Source of the DNA: Bacteroidetes bacterium GWC2_46_850 | GTDB lineage: Bacteria; Bacteroidota; Bacteroidia; Bacteroidales; Dysgonomonadaceae | Direction: 5' to 3' | NCBI GenBank assembly: GCA_001768325.1 | Contig: MENQ01000027.1 | Coordinates: 62,001 to 126,000 of the forward strand | Length of the DNA stretch: 64,000 nt | The notes under the pieces: generated by a model | The model's input: the letters and a program-made list of their open reading frames with translations, nothing else | Told to the model about the DNA's origin: nothing | Databases searched by the model: none | Shown: piece by piece, positions 11,410 through 21,907 of the stretch | Layout: each line of letters opens with the position of its first letter | Numbering within the stretch: the first letter of the stretch is position 1 | Made by a program: the position numbers and the translations under genes

Positions 11410-11475
11410 AAATTCTGACGCAGTCCCATGGCGGGATGGAAAGATTTTGTAAATTTGGTTTTTAAAACCCATATA

Positions 11476-14400
11476 ATGCAAAAAATAACCACACTGATCC
11501 TGGCAAGCCTCCTTGTTATGCAGGCTTCGGCACTGGATGACGCCCGCATGCTGCGTTATCCCGACATCAACGGCAACCTCGTCACATTTGTCTATGCCGG
11601 TGACATCTGGACGGTAGATGCCGGCGGTGGCAACGCCCAGCGGCTCACCTCTCACCCGGGCATCGAACTGTTTCCCAAGATCTCACCCGACGGAAGGTGG
11701 ATCGCCTTCTCGGCAGAGTATTCCGGAAACCGGCAGATATGGGTGATGCCATCCCAGGGTGGCACGGCACGACAGCTCACTTTCTACAACTCAGTGGGTG
11801 AAATGCCACCCCGGGGCGGGTTCGACCATGTGGTGCTCGACTGGACACCCGACAGTCGGCGCATCCTCTTTCGGGCCAACCGCACCGAGTTTGGAGAACG
11901 CAATGGCCGCTACTTCACTATTGGATTAGCAGGAGGGCTCGAAGAACCGCTGCCCATCGTGAACGGCGGTTTTGCCACCTACTCCCCCGACGGCTCACAA
12001 CTCTGCTTCACACCCATAGACCGCGAGTTTCGCACCTGGAAAAGATACAAGGGGGGACGTGCAACCGAATTATGGAGCTACAATCTGCAAAACAACAGCG
12101 CCCAGCAAATTACCCAATGGGCCGGATCGGACCAGTGGCCGGTGTGGCTGGGAGACCATATCTTCTACGCTTCCGACCGTGATGCACGCCTCAACATCTG
12201 GCGCTATGACACCATCACCGGCGAAAACGAGCAGATCACCCATCACACCGATTTCGATGTGATGTGGCCCTCCGGCGATAAGGGCAGACTGGTATACGAA
12301 AATGGCGGCTACCTCTACCTGCTGGAACTCTCGACCGGTAAATCGGCAAAGATCACGGTTTCTATTCATTACGACAACCCCAATTTACAATCCCACTTCA
12401 AAAATGTTACCGAATTTATCGGTAGCTACAGCCTCTCTCCCACCGGAAAAAGAGCACTCTTTGAAGCCAGGGGTGATATTTTCTCTGTTCCCACCGAAAA
12501 AGGGGAGATAAAAAACCTCACCAACACACAAGGGGTACGGGAACTCTCGCCCATCTGGTCCCCCGATGGCACACAGATTGCTTACTACTCCGATGCCACC
12601 GGCGAGTATGAACTTTACCTCCTCGAAAACAAGGAGGGTGCTCAACCGCGACAGGTTACCAGTGGCTCTGCAGCCTGGAAGTATGACCCCGAGTGGTCGC
12701 CCCGCAGCACATACCTGGTATATAGCGACCGCACCATGAAACTGAGGCTGGTAGATGCTGCCACAGGCAGACAGATAACCATCGATGAGGCTTCAGGGGA
12801 AGAGATCAGGGACTATGCCTTCTCTCCCGACGGCGACTGGGTAGCTTATAGTAAACCATCGCCCAATTACCAGTCGGCACTCTGGCTCTACCAGCTGTCG
12901 ACCGGCAAAAAGCAGCAGGTCACTGATGCCACCTTCTCCGACGGCAACCCGGTATTCAGCCGCGATGGCAAATTTTTGTTCTTCCTTTCCAACCGCGACT
13001 TCAACCTCGCCTTCAGTAGTTTTGAGTTCGATTATCTCTACAACAACGCCACACGCATCTATGCCGTTCCGTTACGGAACGACGGCAGCACGCTTGCACC
13101 CTATAAGGACGATGCAGAACCCGCAGGTGGTGAAAAAAATAAAGAAGTGGATAAGGCCGATAAGAAGAACAAGAACAAAGAAAAAGAGGTTGACGAGAAG
13201 GATTCAACCCTGCCCGGCGAGGTGAAGGTGACGATCGACTTCGGCAACATCGGTAACCGCATTGAAGTGCTGCCCATGCCTGCAGGCAACTACCGCATCA
13301 TGGGCGTCACGGAAGAAGGGTTGCTCTACTCAGCCGACAATAAGATCATGCGTTACAACCTCAAAGAGGAGAAGACCGAAGAAATTCTCGATGGTGCCGG
13401 CTCCGGGGTCTTGTCTGCCAACGGCAAATCTTTTATCTACCGTACTGGAAAGGAATATGCCGTGGCAAAAACAGAACCCGGACAAAAAGCCGGAAACAAC
13501 AAGATCGACCTGAAAAATTTGATAATGAAGATCGACCCCCGCGCAGAGTGGAATCAAATCTATGCCGACGCTTTCCGTATTTTCCGCGACTACTTCTATG
13601 TGAACAATATGCACGGTGTGGACTGGCCCGGAATACAAAAGAATTACGGGGAGTTACTGCCCTATGTGCCAAGCCGTTTCGATCTCGACTACATCCTCAA
13701 TGAGGTAGTCAGCGAAACCAATACCGGCCATGCGTATGTGGACTGGGGAGATATCAACCGGGTGGAGAGAATTGAGGGGGGACTGCTGGGCGCGGAGCTG
13801 GAAGCCGACCTAACAACAAAACGTTACCGCATCAGGAAGATCTATGCCGGCGAGAACTGGAATGAAAGCCGTCGCTCGCCGCTTACCGAAAGCGGAATTG
13901 ATGTAAAAGAGGGAGACTATCTCCTGCGTATCAACGGACAGGAGCTCACCACCGCACAAAATCCCTATGAGTTGCTGGAGAATCTCGGGGATCGCCATGT
14001 GGAAGTAACAGTCAACGGTACACCCACCACAACCGGTGCAAAAAATTATATGGTAAAGACCGTCAGCAGTGAGACGGAACTCAGGTATCTCGACTGGGTA
14101 CGAAGTCGCCGTGAGATGACAGAACGGCTCTCAGGTGGCCGGGTCGGATATATCCACGTACCCAACACCGCCATCGAGGGGAATCGTGAACTCTTTAAAG
14201 GGATGCTGGCCTATAACGACAAGGAGGCGCTGATCATCGACGACCGTTATAATGGCGGCGGCTTTATCCCCGACAGGATGATCGACCTGCTCAACCGGCG
14301 TACGCTGGTCTACTGGTACCGCAACGGCCTGCCACAACCAATGAAGTCGCCGGGCATTGCGCACGATGGACCCAAAGCCATGCTGATCAACGGTTATTCC

Positions 14401-14763
14401 TCGTCCGGAGGTGATGCCTTTCCCTACTTTTTCCGCAAAACAGGTGAAGGAAAACTGATTGGTACCCGTACCTGGGGCGGCCTGGTGGGTATTTCCGGCA
14501 ACGCCCGTCTGGTGGATGGCGGTTATATCTCCGTGCCCCGTTTTGGCATCTATGATGAAGATGGACAATGGATCATTGAAGGGATCGGTGTCAATCCCGA
14601 TATCGAAGTAGTGGATCGTCCCGAGGAACTGGCCAGGGGCAACGATCCCACTCTCGTAAAAGCAGTTGAGGTGTTACTGGAGGAGCTTCAAAAAAATCCA
14701 CCCAGGCAAGTTACTGCCCCTACCCCTCCAAATCGCTCTCAATGGATTGAAAAAGATTTTTGA
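11476..14763 (+). CDS. Tricorn-like S41 family peptidase (WD40-like/TolB propeller plus PDZ plus S41)
   Basis: Repeated propeller motifs (SPDGRWIAFSAEYSGNRQIWVMPSQGG), PDZ region, catalytic region DDRYNGGGFIPD and INGYSSSGGDAFPYFFRK. Confidence 0.92.
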   Translation: MQKITTLILASLLVMQASALDDARMLRYPDINGNLVTFVYAGDIWTVDAGGGNAQRLTSHPGIELFPKISPDGRWIAFSAEYSGNRQIWVMPSQGGTARQLTFYNSVGEMPPRGGFDHVVLDWTPDSRRILFRANRTEFGERNGRYFTIGLAGGLEEPLPIVNGGFATYSPDGSQLCFTPIDREFRTWKRYKGGRATELWSYNLQNNSAQQITQWAGSDQWPVWLGDHIFYASDRDARLNIWRYDTITGENEQITHHTDFDVMWPSGDKGRLVYENGGYLYLLELSTGKSAKITVSIHYDNPNLQSHFKNVTEFIGSYSLSPTGKRALFEARGDIFSVPTEKGEIKNLTNTQGVRELSPIWSPDGTQIAYYSDATGEYELYLLENKEGAQPRQVTSGSAAWKYDPEWSPRSTYLVYSDRTMKLRLVDAATGRQITIDEASGEEIRDYAFSPDGDWVAYSKPSPNYQSALWLYQLSTGKKQQVTDATFSDGNPVFSRDGKFLFFLSNRDFNLAFSSFEFDYLYNNATRIYAVPLRNDGSTLAPYKDDAEPAGGEKNKEVDKADKKNKNKEKEVDEKDSTLPGEVKVTIDFGNIGNRIEVLPMPAGNYRIMGVTEEGLLYSADNKIMRYNLKEEKTEEILDGAGSGVLSANGKSFIYRTGKEYAVAKTEPGQKAGNNKIDLKNLIMKIDPRAEWNQIYADAFRIFRDYFYVNNMHGVDWPGIQKNYGELLPYVPSRFDLDYILNEVVSETNTGHAYVDWGDINRVERIEGGLLGAELEADLTTKRYRIRKIYAGENWNESRRSPLTESGIDVKEGDYLLRINGQELTTAQNPYELLENLGDRHVEVTVNGTPTTTGAKNYMVKTVSSETELRYLDWVRSRREMTERLSGGRVGYIHVPNTAIEGNRELFKGMLAYNDKEALIIDDRYNGGGFIPDRMIDLLNRRTLVYWYRNGLPQPMKSPGIAHDGPKAMLINGYSSSGGDAFPYFFRKTGEGKLIGTRTWGGLVGISGNARLVDGGYISVPRFGIYDEDGQWIIEGIGVNPDIEVVDRPEELARGNDPTLVKAVEVLLEELQKNPPRQVTAPTPPNRSQWIEKDF

Positions 14764-14832
14764 AGTAAAACAATTGTATCTAACAGGTTGTTGTAAATAA
14801 GATTGATTTCAAGTTTACTAAATAAAAGTTCT

Positions 14833-16065
14833 ATGAACCATTTACAAATTACAGCAATCCTTATTCTTGCATTCTCTTTTCTGTCTGCCTCCTGTGATGA
14901 GCGGAAGGAGAATGCCCAACAACCTCCTGCCGAACTCCTGTCACCGGTGGAGACACAGCAACCCAATACAAATTATACCCCAGCCTTCAAGGGGCAAACA
15001 CGCATTGCCGGGGTACGGACCACCACCCCCTATGCGGCAACCATCATCGCGAGCGGACTCTCCAGCCCGTGGGCTGTCACTGCCCTCCCCGACGGGCGAC
15101 TGGTGATCACCGAAAAGGGGGGCACCTTGCGAATTGCCACAACCGATGGCATAGTGAGTGAAAAGATCACCGGCTTTCCCGAAGTGGACGACAGACGACA
15201 GGGCGGATTAATGGACGTAGCGCCGGCACCCGATTTTGCCTCCAGCCGGATGTTCTATTTCACCTTCGCCGAACGCACGCCACAGGGTTCACTCACCGCG
15301 GTGGGCAAGGGAAGGTTGTCTGACAATGAAACAAGCATAGAGAACTTTCAGACCATCTACCGTGCTATTCCCTATTACGACAACAGCATGCATTTTGGCA
15401 GTCGCATTGTGTTTGATAAAAAGGGCAACATCTTTGTCTCTACCGGTGAACGGTCTGACCTGGCCACCCGTCCCAACGCCCAGAAGCTAAACACAGCCCA
15501 TGGCAAAGTGGTCTATATTACAACCGAAGGTAATCCGGTGGCAGGTAACCCGTTTATCAACACCGCCGATGCACTGCCCGAAATTTACAGCTACGGCCAT
15601 CGCAATCCGCAGGGGCTTGACATCCATCCCATCACAGGCGAACTGTGGCTCAGCGAGATGGGTCCGCGCGGTGGGGATGAGATCAACCTCATTCAGCCTG
15701 GCAAAAACTATGGCTGGCCCACCATCACCTATGGCATTGAGTATAATGGCAACACCATTGGTGATGGCATCACCCAAAAAGAAGGAATGGAACAACCGGT
15801 TTACTACTGGGACCCAGTTCAATCGCCCAGCGGCATGGCCTTCTACAGTGGCAATGTGATCCCCGAATGGGAAAATAACCTTTTCGTCGGAGGCCTGAGT
15901 AGCCGGCATATTGCGCGACTGGTCTTCAAAGAAGGCAAGATAGTGGGTGAGGAACGCCTTTTGGAAGAAGAAGGACAACGCATCCGTGATGTGGCCGATG
16001 GAAAGGATGGAGCACTCTATGCAGTGACCGACGAAGGACGGCTATATCGGATAGCGAAAAAATAA
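14833..16065 (+). CDS. PQQ-dependent sugar dehydrogenase family lipoprotein (glucose/sorbosone dehydrogenase-like)
   Basis: Lipobox-like LSASCDE; GLSSPWAVTALPDGRLVITEKGG, YGHRNPQGLDIHPITGELWLSEMGPRGGDEINLI. Confidence 0.9.
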   Translation: MNHLQITAILILAFSFLSASCDERKENAQQPPAELLSPVETQQPNTNYTPAFKGQTRIAGVRTTTPYAATIIASGLSSPWAVTALPDGRLVITEKGGTLRIATTDGIVSEKITGFPEVDDRRQGGLMDVAPAPDFASSRMFYFTFAERTPQGSLTAVGKGRLSDNETSIENFQTIYRAIPYYDNSMHFGSRIVFDKKGNIFVSTGERSDLATRPNAQKLNTAHGKVVYITTEGNPVAGNPFINTADALPEIYSYGHRNPQGLDIHPITGELWLSEMGPRGGDEINLIQPGKNYGWPTITYGIEYNGNTIGDGITQKEGMEQPVYYWDPVQSPSGMAFYSGNVIPEWENNLFVGGLSSRHIARLVFKEGKIVGEERLLEEEGQRIRDVADGKDGALYAVTDEGRLYRIAKK

Positions 16066-16077
16066 TAAAAAACCATC

Positions 16078-17070
16078 ATGGATAAACGCGAATTTATTAG
16101 ACGAAGCGTCGCCGGTGCTGTGGCCATCGGTGCAACAGGAAAAGTATCCACCGCCTTTGCCGATACAGCGGAGGTGCAAAACATATCCGTGAACAAAGGC
16201 ATCAAACGGAAGTTGGGAAAAACCGGATTCGAGGTTTTTCCGGTGGTCTACGGCGGCATTGTTTCAAGCAGAGACGGACAGGCAGCCTCAGACAATTATG
16301 TTGCCTGGGCACTGGACAGGGGAATCAATTATTTTGATGTAGCTCCTTCGTATGGTGATGCGCAGGAGAAGCTTGGTATTTCACTGAAACCTTTTCGAAA
16401 AGAAAATTATCTGGCCTGTAAAACCACACAACGTTCCAGGGAAGGAGCAGAGAAGGAGTTTGAAGAATCTCTGCGGCTGTTGCACACCGATTACTTCGAT
16501 CTTTACCAGTTGCACAGCCTCACTACGGCTGAAGATGTGGACAAAGCATTTGCTGCCGGTGGTGTGATGGAAATGATTGAAAAGGAAAAAAGCCGCGGTC
16601 GCATCCGCAAGGTGGGATTTTCCGCTCACTCGCAGATACAGGCATTGCGCGCCATGTCGATGTACGACTTCGACACGGTCATGTTCCCGATAAACTGGCA
16701 GATGGATATGCTGGCTCAATGGGGCTCGGGCGTTGCCAAAGATGCCAGACAAAGAGGGATGGGCGTGATTGCCTTAAAAGGGTTGGTACATCGCAAATGG
16801 CTGAATGAAGAAGAACGGAAAAGTTATCCCAAGTCGTGGGTAAAACCCATTGACGTGAGTAATCCTGCCATGGGCATTGCCGCATTGAAATATACCTTCA
16901 GAACAGGCGCAGATGTGATTGTTCCTCCGGGTGATTTCCGCAACTTTGCCTTCTGCGTGGATCACATTGAAGAGATTGTCAACAAACCCCTTACGACAAA
17001 AGAAAAAAAATTGCTTGCGCATGAATTCCTTGCCGTGAAAGAATATCCCTTCTTCAATCCACAGGCCTGA
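16078..17070 (+). CDS. Aldo/keto reductase with N-terminal Tat-like signal
   Basis: MDKREFIRRSVAGAVAIGATG leader; LGKTGFEVFPVVYGG, RGINYFDVAPSYGDAQEKLG, LACKTTQRSREGAEKEFEESLRLLHTDYFDLYQLH. Confidence 0.92.
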   Translation: MDKREFIRRSVAGAVAIGATGKVSTAFADTAEVQNISVNKGIKRKLGKTGFEVFPVVYGGIVSSRDGQAASDNYVAWALDRGINYFDVAPSYGDAQEKLGISLKPFRKENYLACKTTQRSREGAEKEFEESLRLLHTDYFDLYQLHSLTTAEDVDKAFAAGGVMEMIEKEKSRGRIRKVGFSAHSQIQALRAMSMYDFDTVMFPINWQMDMLAQWGSGVAKDARQRGMGVIALKGLVHRKWLNEEERKSYPKSWVKPIDVSNPAMGIAALKYTFRTGADVIVPPGDFRNFAFCVDHIEEIVNKPLTTKEKKLLAHEFLAVKEYPFFNPQA

Positions 17071-17084
17071 TTTTTTAAAAAAAC

Positions 17085-17128
17085 ACAGCCCGGTAACTGA
17101 AGGTGAAAAACTTCAATTACCGGGCTGT
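17085..17128 (+). terminator. Hairpin terminator downstream of aldo/keto reductase
   Basis: acagcccggtaa ... ttaccgggctgt, 12-bp perfect stem. Confidence 0.7.
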
Positions 17129-17157
17129 TATATGGATGCTGCCCACCATTGGCGGAG

Positions 17158-17586
17158 TCAGGATTGCCTTAAGGGGAAATTAATCATCCACCAGATGCCA
17201 AAGCGGTCCCTGAAGCTTCCGAAATAGTCGCCCCAGAACATCTCTTCCATCGGCATCTCCACTTCACCACCTGCAGAGAGTTCATTGAAAAGCCGGTCGG
17301 CCTCTTCGCGGCTGTCAGGCATCAGACTGATGTAGTTGTTATTCCCTGACTTGAAGTGCGACTTCACATGACTCGACACGTCTGATCCCATCAGGATATC
17401 ATCTCCTATTGGCAGACTCACATGCATCACCAGATTGCGATCCTCGTCGGGAATTGGCATCCCCTCCATGTTTATCTCTCCCATTTTGGAAAAATAGGAA
17501 AACTCACCACCGAAAACCGACTTGTAAAAATTGAATGCTTCTTCGCATGTACCATCAAAATTGAGGTAAGGATTTAATTTTGCCAT
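17158..17586 (-). CDS. VOC family protein (PhnB-like, single domain)
   Basis: LNPYLNFDGTCEEAFNFYKSVFGGEFSYFSKMGE; start at MAKLNPYLNF. Confidence 0.9.
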   Translation of the reverse strand: MAKLNPYLNFDGTCEEAFNFYKSVFGGEFSYFSKMGEINMEGMPIPDEDRNLVMHVSLPIGDDILMGSDVSSHVKSHFKSGNNNYISLMPDSREEADRLFNELSAGGEVEMPMEEMFWGDYFGSFRDRFGIWWMINFPLRQS

Positions 17587-17628
17587 AATTTGTAACTGAT
17601 TAAGAACAATTTGTAACTGATTAAGAAA
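17587..17628. repeat. Perfect-to-near-perfect 21-bp tandem duplication in the VOC gene leader
   Basis: aatttgtaactgattaagaac followed by aatttgtaactgattaagaaa. Confidence 0.85.
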
Positions 17629-17695
17629 TTGTAAAGAATATAAAAGCAACATGATTTTTGGGTACTCCCCTGTTAATAATTTCACTTCCTTCCGA

Positions 17696-18535
17696 TCATT
17701 CAGCCGCTTCCTGTAGCTTTAGGATATCCAGCTTATGCATGGTCATCATCACCTCCATCACCCGGGGTGATTTTTGCAAAAGATCTTTCATTACAATGGG
17801 TGTAATCTGCCAGCTTACACCATACTTATCCCGCAGCCAGCCGCACATGCTCTCCACACCGCCGTCGGCGGTGAGCTTCTCCCAGTAATGGTCTACTTCC
17901 TGTTGCGTGTGGCACTCCACAACAAGCGACATCCCTTCGGTAAAGCCAAATGCATGCGGATAAGAGCTGTCCATGATCATCAATAGATAGTCGTTTATTT
18001 TAAATTCTGCATGTTGCACATGTCCAGCCGTCTCACCTTCGTTGCCGGTATACCTGAGAACACCTCTTTTTTCGGATCCCGGAAAAACCGATGTATAAAA
18101 ATCGATCGCCTGCTCCGCTTTTCCATTCTGCTCACCCACGAACATGAGCGTAGGAACAACCTGCTGAATAATATCTTTCTCCCCGCCGGTATAAAGTTGC
18201 CACGATACACCAAAACGATCTTCTATCCAGGCATATTTGCTGCTGAAAGGATAAGAGTCGAGCGGCATCAGTTCCCTGCCTCCTTCTACCAGCTTTGTAT
18301 AAATCGTTTCCACTTCTTTTTCGCGGGTCGTAAGATACATCAGTGAAAAAGAGGGGTTTGTCCGGAACATATCACCGCCGTTCAACAGCATGATACGTTG
18401 TCCGTGCATTTTCAATACATGCACCCATTGATTTTGATCCACTATTTCGGTCTCAGGAAAAACAGATGCATAGTATCCGGCCATTTCGCCTGCATTGTTG
18501 TTGCACCAGATACATGGGTATATCAATTTGTCCAT
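17696..18535 (-). CDS. VOC family protein (two fused PhnB-like domains)
   Basis: Two repeats: IYPCIWCNNNAGEMAGYYASVFPETEIVDQNQW and VVPTLMFVGEQNGKAEQAIDFYTSVFPGSEKRGV. Confidence 0.9.
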   Translation of the reverse strand: MDKLIYPCIWCNNNAGEMAGYYASVFPETEIVDQNQWVHVLKMHGQRIMLLNGGDMFRTNPSFSLMYLTTREKEVETIYTKLVEGGRELMPLDSYPFSSKYAWIEDRFGVSWQLYTGGEKDIIQQVVPTLMFVGEQNGKAEQAIDFYTSVFPGSEKRGVLRYTGNEGETAGHVQHAEFKINDYLLMIMDSSYPHAFGFTEGMSLVVECHTQQEVDHYWEKLTADGGVESMCGWLRDKYGVSWQITPIVMKDLLQKSPRVMEVMMTMHKLDILKLQEAAE

Positions 18536-18662
18536 AATGATATTTATTTAGAATGAATCTACATTGCAAATATAGAGCGGATGGGGTTAAAAACACTTAT
18601 CCTATGGCAAGAAAACAGATTAAATCATAAAAAAGAGCCAAACTGCCCTTATCAAAAGAAAA

Positions 18663-19265
18663 TCATCTTGTTGCGAGAAAACTCCCTTTCGAGAGTTCTT
18701 TTCGTATCCGGCTCAATGATGTGTCGGTGATACCCAGGTAGGTAGCAATCTGTTTCAGGGGTGCCTGGCGGATCACCTGCGGTTTTTCCCTGATAAGCTT
18801 CATATAGCGCTCTGCTGCTCTTTGGGTGATCATTTCCACTGAGCGTTGTTTAAATTGTGAAAGCTCTTCCGAAAACCAGGCACGCCCCCACTCGCTCAGT
18901 CCGGGAATGGTGTGAAACAATTCCTCAAATGCTTCAAAATCTATTTCCCAACAGATGCAATTGGTCAGTGCCTGAATCGATTCTTGGGAATGATTACGCT
19001 TAAACAACGACAAAACTTCGATAACCACCTCCCGTTCTGTAAAGAAGTGCGTGGTGATCTCATTGCCCTCGTAATCAACCACAAAAGAGCGCATCAGTCC
19101 ACTTTGCAATATCAGATAACTACCGGGTTTCTCTCCCTTTTTCAGGTAAAAATCCCCTTTTTTGTATGCCATTTTTTTGTGTAGTGAACTGATTATAAGC
19201 AGATCGTCTTCTGTCAACAACGGGTGAGCATATACATGCTGAAGTATCTTTAGTTTTTCTATCAT
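18663..19265 (-). CDS. Crp/Fnr family transcriptional regulator
   Basis: Cyclic-nucleotide-binding-like domain (KKGDFYLKKGEKPGSYLILQSGLMRSFVVDYEGNEITTHFF) and HTH (LKQIATYLGITDTSLSRIRKEL). Confidence 0.9.
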   Translation of the reverse strand: MIEKLKILQHVYAHPLLTEDDLLIISSLHKKMAYKKGDFYLKKGEKPGSYLILQSGLMRSFVVDYEGNEITTHFFTEREVVIEVLSLFKRNHSQESIQALTNCICWEIDFEAFEELFHTIPGLSEWGRAWFSEELSQFKQRSVEMITQRAAERYMKLIREKPQVIRQAPLKQIATYLGITDTSLSRIRKELSKGSFLATR

Positions 19266-19305
19266 AAGGCTCCCTTGATGTTATTGTTTTGCGATCATGC
19301 CATTT

Positions 19306-20220
19306 TCAGAGTGAACGACGAATGGCTTCCACCGCCGTTGGGTATAAAAACTGATAACCTCTATCGATGATTTTTTGCGGTGAGACACGACTCCCCTCCA
19401 GTACCATGCCGGCCGCCTCACCCATAAAAAGACGCAACATGAAAGCAGGTATTTTTGGAATGAAGCAAGGACGTTTCATCTCTTTTGCTCCTGTTTTCAT
19501 AAAGACGGCATTTGTGATCGATTCCGGAGAGACGGCATTAAAGACTCCTTGCATCCCCTCCTCTTCCACCGCTTTCAGGTAAATCATGCAAAGATCATCC
19601 AGCTGTATCCAGGGCATATATTGTCTGCCGCTGCCCAGGGGTGCTCCCAAGCCAAAGCGGGTAGGCAGCATCATCTTTTTAAAACCTTCGCTCTTATCGG
19701 ATATAACAAACGCGGTTCGCAATACCACAGTACGCAGACCCAGCTCTTCCTGAAAGCCAGATGCCGCAGCTTCCCACTTCTTGCAGGTCCGACTCAGGAA
19801 ATCATTTTTCGCAGGTTGATCCTCCTCGGTGTAAATCTTGTCGCTGGTGTGCATTCCGTAATATCCCACTGCCGAGGCCGAGATAAAAGCTTCGGGCTTT
19901 TTGGGCATCGATTTTATCGTTTCCAGTAAGAGTTTGCTTGTCTGCACACGACTCTCTACAATTTTCTGTTTTTTTCGCCGGGTCCATGTTTCATCACCCA
20001 GGTTAGATCCTGCCAGATGAATGATGACATCGGCCTGCTCCAGTGCTTCCCTGTCGATTTCATTTTTCAGATAATTCCACCGATAACGGGGAATTCCGCC
20101 ATTCACATGTCGTTCCCGGCTCAACCAAATCACATGGTATCCTTTCTCCCTGAGTATTTCCGAGAGCCTTCGCCCAATCATCCCCGAGCCTCCGGTTACT
20201 AAGATCGTCTTCATTTTCAC
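19306..20220 (-). CDS. TIGR01777 family NAD-dependent epimerase-like protein
   Basis: ILVTGGSGMIGRRLSEILREKGYHVIWLSR; EAFISASAVGYYG; C-terminal DUF1731-like RVSPQKIIDRGYQFLYPTAVEAI. Confidence 0.92.
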   Translation of the reverse strand: MKMKTILVTGGSGMIGRRLSEILREKGYHVIWLSRERHVNGGIPRYRWNYLKNEIDREALEQADVIIHLAGSNLGDETWTRRKKQKIVESRVQTSKLLLETIKSMPKKPEAFISASAVGYYGMHTSDKIYTEEDQPAKNDFLSRTCKKWEAAASGFQEELGLRTVVLRTAFVISDKSEGFKKMMLPTRFGLGAPLGSGRQYMPWIQLDDLCMIYLKAVEEEGMQGVFNAVSPESITNAVFMKTGAKEMKRPCFIPKIPAFMLRLFMGEAAGMVLEGSRVSPQKIIDRGYQFLYPTAVEAIRRSL

Positions 20221-20245
20221 ACAATTGATTTATGGCTAAACAAAT

Positions 20246-20270
20246 AAAGACGGCGATTGTTGCCGTCTTT
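20246..20270 (-). terminator. Hairpin terminator downstream of pirin gene
   Basis: aaagacggc gattgtt gccgtcttt, 9-bp stem; T-rich run on the minus strand 3' side. Confidence 0.7.
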
Positions 20271-20295
20271 CGTAAAAAAAAGGAGTTACAGATCC

Positions 20296-21012
20296 CTATG
20301 CCAATTCCATGGGTACCTCCATCAGCAGGATCTCAGATTTCTCTATGGCTTCGAGGGTAAAACTGTCGGTATCCCAGATACCATACCCATCGCGTGCATG
20401 AAGAATCTGATCGCCCACTTTTGCTTGTCCGCTGATTACAAAAAGATAGACTCCGTTACCCTGCTTTTTCAGCTCGTAGGTCTTACCAACACCTGCTCCA
20501 AAATCAGCCAGGTGAAACCAGCTGTCCTGGTTTACCCACATGCCTGCATCTTCTTTGTGGGGCGACACGATTTGCTGAAACGCATCGGGTGTGGCATAAT
20601 CAGCAATATGCATCTGTCCATAGCGGGGCTCTAAGCCCTTTTCCCGGGGAAAGACCCAGATCTGCAAGAATTTTACAGGCCGGTCGGCATTCGCGTTGAA
20701 CTCACTGTGTTTCACGCCCGTACCGGCTGACATCACCTGGATGTCTCCCTTGCGGATGATTCCTCCGTTCCCCATGCTGTCGCGATGTTCCAGATCTCCC
20801 TCCAGTGGTATGGAAATGATCTCCATGTCATTGTGCGGGTGTGTACCAAATCCTTCGCCACCTTCCACGTAATCGTCGTTGATCACGCGCAACACCCCGA
20901 AGTTCATCCGGGACCCGTTGTGATAATTGGCAAAACTGAATGTATGATTGCTTTTCAGCCAGCCATGATCGGCATGCCCGCGGCTATCCGCTGCATGATA
21001 AATAGTTTTCAT
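20296..21012 (-). CDS. Pirin family protein
   Basis: DSRGHADHGWLKSNHTFSFANYHNGSRMNFGVLRVINDDYVEGGEGFGTHPHNDMEIISIPLEGDLEHRDSMGNGGIIRKGDIQVMSAGTGVKHSE. Confidence 0.95.
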   Translation of the reverse strand: MKTIYHAADSRGHADHGWLKSNHTFSFANYHNGSRMNFGVLRVINDDYVEGGEGFGTHPHNDMEIISIPLEGDLEHRDSMGNGGIIRKGDIQVMSAGTGVKHSEFNANADRPVKFLQIWVFPREKGLEPRYGQMHIADYATPDAFQQIVSPHKEDAGMWVNQDSWFHLADFGAGVGKTYELKKQGNGVYLFVISGQAKVGDQILHARDGYGIWDTDSFTLEAIEKSEILLMEVPMELA

Positions 21013-21069
21013 AACAAAGTTCCTTTCATCGATTATATCTATCATAAACAACCGATGTTCTCTTTTTGT

Positions 21070-21753
21070 TCATCGTCTGCTGCCGCTTGTGGCAATCATG
21101 ATGTAATAGAGAAGCGTAGCGAGTGAGCTAAGCGCTGCAACCACATAAGTATACCCTGCCCAGCGGAGTGCATCTTCTGCCTGGCTGTGGTTGCTCACGT
21201 CGGTAATCCCGGCGCTGCTCAGCCATCGGAGTGCCCTGTTGGTTGCGTTTTTCTCCACCGGAAGTGTAATGAAACTGAAGAGTGTAGACAGCGCAAATAT
21301 GGTAATTCCAAACCAAATCAGCATCGGGAAGGTTTCGATCATGATGATTCCCAGGAGCAACACCCACATCACCCATTTTGAAGTGGATGAAATGACGGGA
21401 ACCAGGGCCGACCGCATTTTTAGCGGTGCATACCCTTTTGCGTGCTGCAACGCATGACCTGTCTCGTGGGCGGCGACGGCAGCGGCAGCCACACTGTAAC
21501 TTCCATACACCGGTTCACTCAGGTTGATGGTCTTGTTGAGCGGGTTATAGTGATCGGTAAGCCGGCCTCCGACCGAGATCACCTGCACGTCATAAATCCC
21601 GTTATCGTGCAACATCTTTTCCGCTACATCCCTGCCGGTCATTCCGTTACGCAGGGGTATTTTTGAATAATTCTTAAACCTGTTCTGGAGTCTCGCCTGC
21701 ACAGCCCATCCGGCCAGGGCGATCCCGATAAATATAATCCAAATGAATGCCAT
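21070..21753 (-). CDS. Zinc metallopeptidase (YugP family)
   Basis: VAAHETGHALQHAKGYAPLKMRSALVPV (HExxH-like motif) and TM segments. Confidence 0.92.
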   Translation of the reverse strand: MAFIWIIFIGIALAGWAVQARLQNRFKNYSKIPLRNGMTGRDVAEKMLHDNGIYDVQVISVGGRLTDHYNPLNKTINLSEPVYGSYSVAAAAVAAHETGHALQHAKGYAPLKMRSALVPVISSTSKWVMWVLLLGIIMIETFPMLIWFGITIFALSTLFSFITLPVEKNATNRALRWLSSAGITDVSNHSQAEDALRWAGYTYVVAALSSLATLLYYIMIATSGSRR

Positions 21754-21907
21754 AAATTTTTGTTGTATATCTGTTTAACATATTCGCTGTTTCAAAAGTT
21801 CACTTTCTCATAAAAGTGAATGTCTTCCAACACGTGAATGCGCAAAAATCATACCAATGAATAACTCGTTGTTACAGAGGTTACACAATGCAACCTTTTC
21901 TCACCAT

